A stretch of DNA of 64,000 nucleotides from Pachypanchax playfairii (taxonomy: Eukaryota > Chordata > Actinopteri > Cyprinodontiformes > Aplocheilidae), in assembly GCA_006937955.1 (NCBI GenBank), contig SSNP01000013.1:5872579-5936578 (forward strand), read 5' to 3'. Position 1 is the stretch's first letter. Each line of letters starts with the position of its first letter. Made by a program: the position numbers and the translations under genes. Below, one piece after another: positions 43,159-54,000 of this stretch. The notes under the pieces are model-generated. The model saw only the letters and a program-made list of their open reading frames with translations, was not told the origin of the DNA and made no database searches.

Positions 43159-45433
43159 GACGAGGTCAGAGCAAGAGTTGAAGCTGATCTGAGATCAGAG
43201 CAAATCTGATTTTGAAATTCCAAAAATAAAGACACAACATCCTCTGGTTCTGCAAATCTCGGCTGGAATGAAAACAGCATCTCATTAATCGAAAGAAAAG
43301 AAGAGACAGATATAAGACGAGACGGATGGACTGACACGATCTTGATGTCTGAGATACCGGTTGGTTTTCGTGACTGAACCACAGGAAGTGAACGACCTCG
43401 GGACAGACAGACGCTTCGGTCGTGTTTGCAGTTTCCACTTTTATTTACGAGTTGTCAGAAGAGCCTGAATGGTATTTGTATAAAGACATGCAACTTGTGG
43501 TTTGCTGTGAAACAGAGATCCAGATCTGCTCCAGACTTTTGGTGCTTTCAGCAACTTCTTAAACTTCCCAACTTCTCTGCGTTTCATAAGACTTGGCTGC
43601 ACCGCTTTCATGCAGTCCTGCACACACTGCACAGATAATAAAGTTACATCTGCCAAGGACAACAAAAAAACCTACCTGATGAGATTTTATTTTTTAAATT
43701 CACACCCTGGACTGATCATTCGTCCATCATGGCATCACGTTCACACCTGGATCTGATTTAGAACTATCGATTTCCCAACGTGTGGTATCTAAAGCAGAAC
43801 ACCTGAAAAAAGCTAACATGCAAACTCAGAGCAGAAAGGTTCGAGGCCAGGCGTTGATCCCACAACCTTTTTACTGCGAGGCGTCTTATTGTGAACATGA
43901 ATAAGAGCTTTAGTTTTCACTGGTTTTGCATTAATATTTACTTACACTGTGAATAAGAATGAATCCTGTAAACATGACTGAACTGCATTATGTATGTGTG
44001 TTTATAAATCCTGATCTGACCCGTTATGCTATGCTTATAGTGCAACGCTGACGTTTTTATTAACAGAAGGAAAAGTTTTACTGCAATAAAAAGACTAAAA
44101 TCGAACACGCCTTCAACAATTATATGTGTCAATTTTAAAAACAGATTTTTTTTCTCTTACGGTTTGTGAAAAGATCTGGGTCGTTGAAGCCTTCAGCTAC
44201 AGTGACGTCAAGGATTGAATCTCTGAACATACCAGACTAAAGGAATGTCAAGACTGTGAAATGTTTTTTCAGATGGTTTTAAAACACAAATTTCAAATGG
44301 AAAAAAGAAAGATGTCACAAAATCTCACAAAAAGAGTAAATAAAAGACAAAATCCTGTTATACAATTAAAGGATTCAAACTCTTCTTCGTTATATAACCT
44401 ATTCATCATACTTATAAACTGCATGTTGAAGGTAAATCACCCTATATATTTATGTATGATGGGTTTTATTATTTATGAGCACCAAAGTTCCCCCATATTG
44501 TGATTTATTTGGCTAACAGACAGGCAAACTAGGAAACCCTAGTAAAAACAAAAAAATAATAATAAAATTGGCACTTGCCACCTGGAGGAAGAGCTCTTTG
44601 AAACACTTATATATGAAACATCTGGAGTTATACGTATAAAAAGTGACTTTTAATCACATATATTGTTTCTTAAAATATCAACATTCAAGAAAACACTCAG
44701 AAAACTTTTTATTCATGACGGGAGAATTTGACAAACTGAGTTTTTTTTCCCCAAACCAAATAAGACGAGGCAATTTCAGCTGCTGCCTATTAACCCCAAG
44801 GTTTTTTTTTATATTTAAGAACGAGCTGACATTTACCAGTGTGGGCGCTTTTTGCTCTTTCCTTACAAGATATCAAATTTGCAAGTAAGTTAAAAAAAGT
44901 CTCCTGTATTATTCTTTTTAATTAGACTTGACTTATTTCTACTTTTTTTAAACTCTCAGCAGTAACCTGCTTCCTGAACTGTCTTCATCTTATTTTAAGA
45001 ACAAGTCTAATTGGTAAAAACCTTTTGATTTCATATGCCTATATCTTGCCTGGAAATAGTCAGTGTCAATAAATTTAATCTTTACTGTCAATATTAATTA
45101 TTCCTTTTTTTTAAATAAAGCTGTTTTACACATATTTGAATCCGTTCTTTTCAGCACTGTATTGAATTTAAAACCAGATTTTAGGCAACTCGTATTATTT
45201 CAGTCATCATTTTTAGCTATTTTTTCAGTTTCTCAAAAAAAAAAAAAGTTATACCGTGATTCATAGCGCCAAAGTCAGAACTCAGATTTAGGACTGTCAT
45301 CAAATTTAACTTTGTAAATTTGCTACGATGCTTAGCATCCAAGCTAACTATTTTAGCAGAATGTGTTTCTCTGGATTCTATGTATTCAAATTTACATGTT
45401 TTCTAACAGATGTAAAACAACTGGAAAGGAAAT

Positions 45434-45495
45434 GTGATGGACTAGTGACCTGTCCAGGTGTGACTCCGCCCAGTGACCCGGAGCAAGTGAATACA
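45434..45495. repeat. Fish retroelement tail fragment, copy 1
   Basis: GTGATGGACTAGTGACCTGT followed by CCAGGTGTGACTCCGCCCAG is the typical wording of an abundant fish retroelement tail. A related copy lies at 63727-63800. Family not assigned. Confidence 0.55.
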
Positions 45496-46660
45496 GAAAA
45501 TAGTGGAAAAATGACACAACATTTAACATACTGATGGATTCAAAAATGTTTTTGTATGATACTTTTTTATCATGAGTAAATATACTGTTTAATAAATACA
45601 TTTAAACAGGATAAACTTTTATTAAAGAACAAAAACTGGTTGGTTTACGGCATGAAACACCAGCGTTTGACACTAAAATGGGAAAAAAATCTTCGATCAA
45701 ATTGACATTTCTGCCTTTATTTTCACTGAACATGAAGAAGTTTGAGGAATAGAAATGTTGATCTTCAGATTTTTGCCACACAGTTACATGAATGAACTCA
45801 AAGACCAAAAAGCTTCATCAAAACCTTTTATAACAACGTTATCACAATATTGTGAAAAGATTCCAAGATTTTCTTCAGAGTTAATTCTGTATCAACATAT
45901 TTGTTCATATTTTAAGACGAGTTTTTGTTACATTGTTGTCAGATTATTGTATTGAAATATTTTGTTTGAAATAAGTTAAACTTGCACCGCGAGCCACAAC
46001 ATAACGATGTCAATATTTAATTAAAAACAGTCTTGACTCTTTCTGTGGACTGCAGACGTCAGAGCCAGACTGAGATGGAAAACGGTTAGCTAGATCAAAC
46101 TGGCTGCTTCCTGGAGTCTTCTCTCACAAAAGGAAGGGCAGGGACATGAAGGGGGGGGGGTATGGAAGTAAGTGGTTGCAACAGTCATGTAACCAGCCCC
46201 CCCCCCCAGGCTGATTGTTTCCAGACTCAGTTAAAACCGAAGCACACCCCCCTGCACACACGCTTTGGGGGCTGCAGCTCGGCGCCAGGGGGGGATCCAG
46301 GGGACAAAGCGTGGATGGACAACTCACATCCCCCCATCCATGCAGACACCTCTGTCTCCTAACCCCACACATCTTGACTAACATCACTATCAGCCACCCC
46401 CCCCCTCCCAACCCCGCAGCGACATTGTCACATTAACATACTGCTGACTGCACCTCCTCCCCAGGATTCTGTCTGTCGAGGGAATGAAGGAGATACTGGT
46501 TTATATCTTCAAACATTTCCGCTGATGTGTGTTGGAGCCTGAAATTTCACCTGAAATTTGTTGTTTTATTTCTAATAGGAAAAATAAATAGCTACTAGAT
46601 ATTTCATTTAATTTTAGGTTAAATAAAATCCTCTTCCTGTCCCACCTGGAGGCCAAAAAT

Positions 46661-46674
46661 CCAGAGGGGGGCAG
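46661..46674 (+). promoter_or_regulatory. Weak CTCF-like site upstream of SMAD7
   Basis: CCAGAGGGGGGCAG fits the CTCF core at about 12 of 14 positions, within CCAGAGGGGGGCAGTAGCGC. It lies about 0.5 kb before the SMAD7 promoter elements. Match only. Confidence 0.2.
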
Positions 46675-47175
46675 TAGCGCGCTCCCATCTCCGTTTCGGA
46701 CATGAGGTGGTGGACTATTTCTCCCTGAGTTCAACCTGACAGGCGCAAATGTTCCGCTTTTGAGTTTTATTCACAAAGCAACAATTCAGAGGCGTTTGAT
46801 ACAGAACAAAATAAGCTCCCAAAATAAATCAGAAAATATACTATAAAGGATAATCACCATAGTTACAGAAAGGTTTGTATTTAGGGGAGAGATGATTTAT
46901 GCAGCTCAGGGGACAAATTATTAGAGTTTAATTATTAAACACAAAACTAAACGGACACGTCACACAAACAAGAGCCGATTCAGTAAAAATGTTTCCTGAA
47001 CTGCATGTTGTCCTAATTACTTTCTCAAGTTTGAACATCTAAACTTCTTACGTGTGTGTTTTAGTGTGTACGAGCCTGAGTGTGTGTGAGCGCGTGTGTA
47101 TGTGCGCGCGCGCTGCGGGCTCTACTTGATCTGTTGTTTGCGCAACACAATCACATTTCTTTTAAGCGACAGGGT

Positions 47176-47192
47176 GTCTAGACACACACGTG
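47176..47192 (+). promoter_or_regulatory. smad7: Palindromic Smad-binding element next to an E-box
   Basis: GTCTAGAC at 47176-47183 is the perfect palindromic Smad3/4-binding element; the palindrome extends to GTGTCTAGACAC (47174-47185). CACGTG at 47187-47192, followed by AC, is an E-box of USF/TFE3 type. Mammalian SMAD7 promoters are known to carry GTCTAGAC as the TGF-beta autoregulatory site, with an E-box close by. The match in sequence and setting makes function likely here. Confidence 0.8.
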
Positions 47193-47433
47193 ACCGGGCG
47201 CGTCAGTGCGCACTGGAGACTGGAGACGGAGGAAGGGCACCCAAACCATCCGCCTCATTTACAGACAGAGAGCCCTTAACCCCCCCACGAGAAGACTCGG
47301 CGGTGGCTCGATTTCTTCCACGCTCAGCCACGGAAACTTCTTGCGAGCTACGAGGCTGGATTATTTGACCCGAGAAGGGAATTCGGCTGCTAAAATAGGT
47401 TCGCAGACTCGGTGCGTGGACGCAAACCGAGGG

Positions 47434-47463
47434 TCTCTCTCTCTCTCTCTCGCTCTCTCTCTC
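47434..47463. repeat. TC microsatellite in SMAD7 5' UTR region
   Basis: Near-perfect CT/TC repeat with one CG interruption. Polypyrimidine tract close to the likely transcription start. Confidence 0.9.
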
Positions 47464-48090
47464 ACTGGCTTCCTGCGTGGCTTTAACTCCCAACTCGGCT
47501 GAGAGAGAGATTCAGACCTGGATCTGCTCCCTCTGGCTCTTTCCGGACGAGGTTCACACACCACCACCCCACCCACCCATCCACTTCCCCCCTCCCACCC
47601 ACCCCGTCAGCCTGCAGAACACATCCTCTGATATTCGGACGGCTGCGGATCCGGTAACGAGCCCGAGCAGCCCGGTGGAGAGAGCGTCTCGCGCTCTGCG
47701 CAGTCGGATCGAGGATTTTTTTGTGTGGATTAATGCTCTTGAAGACACCGAGACGAGCTTCAGGGTTTCACGGGATAATTGCGAGAGCGTTGAGGCTTAA
47801 TTAGGACCCAGTTTGGAGAATGTCAACAAGAGCAAGCACGCGCTCGTAGAGAGGTTTCAGACTGGGGTTATTTACTGAATATCTGCACCGGAGCGTGTTT
47901 TTTTTTAAAGGGGGTCAGTTCATCACTGTGAGAGGAAAGATTCAGGCTGGGGAGGGTTTTTCTGTTGCAGCTGCCCTGGAGGTGATGGTGATCTGACGGA
48001 CTGTCCCGTCATTCGGACTTTTATTTTTTACAATTTCTTTCATCATTTCGGAGATCTGCTCTGCGGGAGAAAGGCTACGGAGACTGGCGC

Positions 48091-48408
48091 ATGCTACAGA
48101 TTTCCTCTGCTCATCCAGCTCCCGGCTTCTCCACCGTTTTTTCTCCGGCTGCTTGTCATTGCCTGGACTCGGATCCCGGAATCTTCATGATTTGCGGACA
48201 CCATGCTCGTTTTTTAGCCGGGAAACCCTCTTTTCGTCCCGCATGTTTAGGACCAAACGATCGGGGCTCGTCCGGCGACTCTGGAAGAGCCGTGCGCCCG
48301 TGGAGGGCGACGGGGAGACGGATAGAGGGACCCATGGCTCCGGAGGCTGCTGCATGGGCAAAGCGACAAAGGTTGCCAAGTCCAACGCAGGCTCGGAGGC
48401 TGAACTGA
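48091..48408 (+). other. Overlapping upstream ORF across the SMAD7 start codon
   Basis: An ATG at 48091 opens a 105-codon frame that runs past the SMAD7 ATG (48243) in another frame and stops at 48408. The context is weak (C at -3, C at +4). The SMAD7 ATG context is also weak (C at -3, T at +4). If translated, it would reduce SMAD7 initiation. The encoded peptide has no recognised domain. Other short uORFs exist, such as 47820-47849 with A at -3. Confidence 0.4.
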
Positions 48409-48708
48409 AGGCGTTAACCCACTCTGTGTTAAAAAAAATCAAAGAGAAACATTTAGAGGTGCTTTTGCAGGCGGTGGAGTCCAAGGGGGGTGCCCGGAGC
48501 CCCTGCTTACTCCTGCCCAGCAAAGTGGACGCCAAAGTGGGTCAGCAGTCTTATTCTCTCCCCATGCTGCTCTACAAAGTGTTCAGGTGGCCGGACCTCA
48601 GGCATTCCTCGGAGCTGAAGAGGCTGTCGTGCTGTGAATCCTACGGGAAACTCAACCCAGACCCCGTTTGCTGCAACCCGCACCACATGAGCAGGCTTTG
48701 TGAACTCG
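48243..48708 (+). CDS. smad7: smad7 exon 1 (MH1 region)
   Basis: The start ATG is chosen by the conserved N-terminus MFRTKRS; codons before it in the same frame contain no ATG as far as 48153. It encodes residues 1-155 plus one base of Glu156. It includes GCCMGKATKVAKS, LKALTHSVLKK, the Cys-rich CCESYGKLNPDPVCCNPHH and SRLCEL. Donor GTGAGC follows at 48709. Confidence 0.97.
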
Positions 48709-49227
48709 GTGAGCTGGATTTTTTTTTTTTTAATATTCACTGCTGAAATAAAAGAATTAAATACAACTGGAAGTCCTGAAAATGAAAGATATCCTTTAAT
48801 GAGCGTGTTTATCTTGAAATAGAGAAATTTGTTGATATTATGTGAAAGAGGAACTCCTGAAGGATTAATTAGCCTAATTCGGTTGACATCACCTTTCTGG
48901 CACAGTGGTCTTGAGTTTCCATAAGGTCAAACCTGACGCGAGTGCGCGCCAAATGGTTTCTTTTCATTAAAGCGTGACCTCATTAGTTTTTCTCTTGTCA
49001 CGCAGACGCTGTTTATCCTTTTACGCGTGTGTTTTTCTATCCGGTGCTTCAGTTGTAAGAACGCGCTTCTTTGGGGGGGGGCTTTTATAATGTAATCTAA
49101 GTCCCACTTGCCAAAAAAAAAAACATAGCTACAAGCTGGTATTTCAACATTTCATAATTGGCATTTCCAGAGTGCAAAGCTGCTCAGCCGGGGCTTCACA
49201 GTCTTTCCACGGTAAAGTTTCCAGCCC

Positions 49228-49262
<35 letters not shown>

Positions 49263-50939
49263 CTTGCTTGGCGTCCCGGGCCAAAAGAGGCCCGTATCTC
49301 AGTTTGTCCTAGACGCTGATAGTGGCCCTTCTGGCGCCAGGCGGCCCCCTGTTTATCTGCCTGCCAATGAAAGGCAATAGTCGCCCGGCCGGCCTCACTG
49401 CCTCTCCAGGCGGAGCTGACAGACACAAATCTTTCCCCTTCGTGAAGAATGACAACTCTTATCTTAAAGTTTAGATCTCACTGCGTGTTTTTTTTCCCCT
49501 TCTTCTTTCCTTCTCATGACCTGCTTCTCTTCTCTCCACACAGAGTCTCCCCCTCCTCCATATTCGCGCTATCCCATGGATTATCTTAAACCACCAGGTG
49601 AGTTTCCCCATCTATAAAAGCACATTTTATCAGTGTCTTTAAGTTCACATTGCACATACTCTTGCACGCCTCATCTGTAGTGTGTGTGTGTGCGTGTGCG
49701 TGAGGAAGTGGTTATGTTGTGATTTATGATAGCAGTGGAGTGGCACGCCTGGCTGGCTGGCCAATTCCAGCATGGCTGACAGCCAGGGCAAGGCAATACA
49801 CATTGGAGATAGCAGCTATAGACTGAGTGGCACGTCACCAGAGACTGTGTGTACGTCTAAAAGAGGAGGGGGGGGGGGTTGTTTGTGTTGCTATATATCT
49901 GTTGTGAGGAGACACAATCAGACAGCAGCATCTCTGGAGCCTGCCTGCCTTTATCATCTGAAATGATCTACAGATTCAGGTTTAGTGTTTGCATATGTGT
50001 CTGCTGGTTGGGGGGGGGGGGGGGGTCGACTGACCCACTTCTGTGTTTAGTCTGCTTTTAGGGATTTGGTTGGTGGGAGGAAACGTTGGGACAGGAACAT
50101 TTGTTGTTGTTGTTGTTTGCCCCAATAAGATTTGATCCTAATTGTTTTCTCCACGTGTGACAGAATCCACATGCTGCTTCCTGCCAGAAAAATGGCAACA
50201 AGTTATGTCATCGCTTATTAACGCGCGATAAATCAACTTGAGGAAGAGACGACCTCTTTTCATGCCACACGGAAGTGGTCAGGGTTTTTTTTTTTTACAT
50301 TATTTTTATTATCTCTGTCTCTGCCTCGCGTCTCTCTGTGACACTGTCGACCAGTTCGCTGCCCAGTCAGATTAAAAAGGAGAAAGTGGCTTCCAGTTGG
50401 TGGAAACAATAGGAAGTCATTGCAGCTGCAGCTGTGGTGATTCAACCCCCCCCCCCATTCACTCACTCTCTCTCTCTCTCTTTGTCATCTTTATTTACCC
50501 AGCTCAGGTCTATTAATGTTGCAGCTCCAAAACTTTTAAATAGTGTAATAGATCTAAAAGTTTTAACACTGACACCATCTTTACCCCCCCCCCCCTCGTG
50601 CTGGTGTGATGGGGCCGGCGTTCAGCTGGAGCCATGAAGAGGAAATAAGAAGGTAAATAGGAAATGCAAGAGGGATGCAGACAGAGGAAATGATTATACA
50701 ACCACTCTGTTTCCTCTCGCAGAGCAACTTAACTCACTTAACTTGAACTGTTGGACTCCAAAGTAGGAAAAGAAAGTAGAAAAGATCTTTGGGGAGGTTG
50801 TTGTAAAAAAATGTAACTGTATTCAGTCAGCGCTGGTGGAGTTTCAGCTCATATAAGGAGACTGTTGGTTTGTGTGTTTCTATATTGTCCAAGAAAGGTG
50901 AAAGATTGATTAATTGGATAGTAGGACACACACACACAG

Positions 50940-50971
<32 letters not shown>

Positions 50972-50982
50972 ACACACACACA

Positions 50983-51027
<45 letters not shown>

Positions 51028-54000
51028 ACACAGATCAGTTTATCATGTAGAAAGGGAAGGTGGGGGGAGGGATCAGGAAGCTGTCACTCATCCAGTCCTT
51101 TTTAATTACTACTAGTTTTCTGCTCCAATATTTCAGTATTTCTCTAGATCCGAGTTGTTTCTCTTATCATCGTTCAGACAACGTGCGTATTACTTCGAGC
51201 AGCGCTGTAAGACGTTTGGAAAACACACACACACACATGAAGCGGAAGAGTCGTGGATTTTACGACGTTGCTTTTATGATTCCAGTGAGCAGGAAGTTGG
51301 GTTATACGTGTCAGGGCGCCTGTCCTGCTCCGGCAGCGGCGGTCAATATAAAAGAAGCTCCTAACATAAAACGCTACCTTGTTTCAGCTCTGGGGAATAT
51401 AAATCGCACACTGTTTGGCTCCTTCGCACTGACGGCCCCCTCAGCGCTGTGGTCAGCTGTGAACTGTTGCCCGAGAGACCTGGGCAAGGCCTGCTGGCAG
51501 CCGATGAAAGCCAGGGAGGCTCGGGTTCTGCCCGTGCATCTCGTTACAGTGACCACAGGCAGGAGCCGGGGTGGTGGTGGTGGTGGTGGGGGGGGGGTTA
51601 TAAGACGCACGACCACTCTGGAAACCAGTTTGTGGATTATGTCGTCTCAGCCATCCACCGTCACATTCAGTACAACCTCCCACGTCACGGATATAGGTGC
51701 AGCCAAAGGAATGCATCATTAGACGAGCTACCAGTAATTAGTCTGGTCCCAGTGTCACTCCACTCCGCTCACACACCTTCTGTTAAACCTCCATTCAGGT
51801 GTTGTGTTCAGGTCCTGGTGGGAGTTTAGCACTGAAAAGGAAGCAGATGGAGAAAGAATGACAAGTTTTTTTTTCTCTCTGTCTGCTAAAGAGGATTTAT
51901 AGAAGCTTTCTGGTTCTGGTTAAGCTCAGTGTGTCTTATTGTTTTTGCTGAGACAGAGTGCACCAGGAGTGCCACACACACACATTCACTTCTTATCTCG
52001 AGCTTTGCAGTTTTTTTTCTTCTTTTTCTTTGCAAATTATCAGACGCCCGAGACTCGTCTGCAAATACTCGATCCGTGTTTGGTTTTTGAAGCTGGAATC
52101 AAAAGTGTCTGGCTTCGAATTCTCCACTCAGCCATTAGCAGAAAGGATCTCGCTCTTTCTAGATCAGCGACTCGTCTACGCAGAGAAGCGGGGCTAACAT
52201 TCCTTCCAAAGCAGTGGATTATGGGGGATTATCGGGGGTGTAAGAAATTCTTCTGCTGTAACTCCTCTGTGTGTGTGTGTGAGAGAGAGAGAGAGCTTCA
52301 TCGTCAGCGTCTTCATTAGGCATTGATTTCACTCGAGTGATTGACGGCCTCACAGCTGCTGGTATCTCCTCACACACAGATCACACTCACCACTAATTCA
52401 AAGTCTCTCCCCCCCCACTAGATTCTCCAGACTCTGGACCTTCATCCAGTGATACTGGGACTGGAACGACATACTCGGCCCCTGTGGGGCTTTCAGGTAA
52501 ATACTTGAAATCAGCCATTCCTCCTTATCATTTTCCTCCTGTTTTCTTTTCCTTCTCCTTCACATTCCTCCACCAATACACACACATCATCTCCCCCTCC
52601 ATGCTTGCGATGATGAGGCAGTGATTGTGGGGGGCCCCTACTTCCCCTCTGTAATAAAACAGCCAGTGAAGGAGGGTGGTGTTGTTCTCCCTCAGCCACA
52701 TAAATTCTTCCCTCCTGGCTCTTTTTGAACAACACGTCTCTCTTCTCTTTTCTCTCGCTCCTTCGCATCGTGTCATGTTGTAATGGAAGACCAACACGCC
52801 GGGGCTGTTGTGTGTTGCAGAAGAATAGGTCCGATGCTTGTGTGTGAGCACAAAAAACCCCCCAAAAAACTGACTACTTGAAGTGACATTTGAGTGTTTG
52901 TTTCAGTGTGTTCGCGCGTACAGGGGACGTCTTTGTAGTCGCAGAGTTTTCCTCTCGGCTGTTTGTGGATGACACACAGGCGCCTTTCTTTCTTCCAGCT
53001 CTGATGCGGGACGTGTTTTCCAGCATCCCTTCCTTTTTGGTAGCGTTGCTTCCTTTTACCCGTCCGTGCTGCAGACGATGCTCATGAGAGAAGAAGAGTT
53101 TTTTTTTCTGTGCAGATGGTTCTCATTATTAGGCCTTTAAAGCCTGTTTTATGTCAGTTGGTGTTCGCTGCCCATTTTCTCCCCTCCCTCCCTCCTTTGT
53201 TTGGTGGTGAAGGGTTTAGCCTGCTTGTTTTTGTTATGTGTGTGTCTGTAGCTCTGAGAGAAAGAGATCAGAACAGGCTTTTAAAGAGCAGAAGATCCAA
53301 AACTCACACTCTCCTCCTCTCCACTTCCTTCAGACCATCAGATGGACACTAACGTCCTCCCAGTGTGCATTAACTAAAGACACATTTCAGACACAGTTCA
53401 AACTGTGAAACCCAAGAAGTGGAGGCTTAAGAGGCGCCTCCATGCTTCCTCCTTTAGCTTCCCTCCCTCTCTCTCCTTCACTAAGGTGTACGCGCCACCC
53501 CTCCTCGTTCTTTTCTGTTTTCCTTCCTGGTGAGGATGACATGGCGGCGGCAGAGTTTGGTGAAACTCCTCAGTGAGAGGAGAAGCCGAACGCCTTGGCC
53601 ATGATGGTCAAAGTGCTCTGCCCTCTTGATTTCCCTGGCAAGCCAAGAGGAAAAAAAAAGAAAGGCTAATCCATTCCTCTTCTTCCCTCCTCCCCTCCTT
53701 CCCTGGTTCCCTGCTTTGCTCCCTCCCTCTGGGGCCCTGACAAAAGAAACATGGCTCTCCCAGAGGCCCGCTGCTGACCTTCTAATTCACTCACTCTGCC
53801 CTTTTTATGTTCGTCTTCAGACAAATTTACAGAGAAGAGGGAGGCTCTGAGGGGAGAGGCAAAGACTTGAAGTCAGCAAGAGTTCTGAAACCTTTTTTTT
53901 TCTTCTTCTTCTTCTTCTTTTTGCTTTGAATGAGAATAATTAAGAGCTGGCTGTCTTTGAAAAGGAGCTACAAGAGCTACAGCCTCGCTATAGACACCCA

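Larger units (their letters stand above)
41371..47089. other. dym-SMAD7 intergenic region
   Basis: Mostly AT-rich. A less AT-rich block at 42430-42870 precedes a 92-codon ORF (42880-43158). A retroelement-tail-like fragment lies at 45434-45495. C/G homopolymer tracts cluster at 46150-46410. A possible CTCF-like site lies at 46661-46674. No other exon or RNA gene was recognised. Confidence 0.55.
47050..48242 (+). promoter_or_regulatory. smad7: SMAD7 promoter and 5' untranslated region, CpG-rich
   Basis: The stretch becomes GC- and CpG-rich from about 47090, unlike the AT-rich DNA before it. It contains alternating TG/CG purine-pyrimidine sequence (47050-47114), the Smad element and E-box at 47176-47192, and a TC repeat at 47434-47463. 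No convincing TATA box is visible, consistent with a CpG-island promoter. The transcription start cannot be fixed; if it lies within roughly 150 bases of the Smad element, the 5' UTR is about 0.9 kb. Confidence 0.65.

Noticed and set aside
48185..48535. 116-codon minus-strand frame
   Set aside because: Antisense shadow of smad7 exon 1.
50925..51032. CRISPR-like regularly spaced repeat
   Set aside because: It is a compound CA microsatellite in a vertebrate intron; no spacers.
50827..51115. Cys/Val and Thr/His repeat proteins
   Set aside because: Translation of the CA/TG microsatellite.
51060..51722. 220-codon open frame in smad7 intron 2
   Set aside because: Longest frame in the window but composition shifts through GGT/G-rich low-complexity sequence, no recognised domain, no splice signals that fit smad7.
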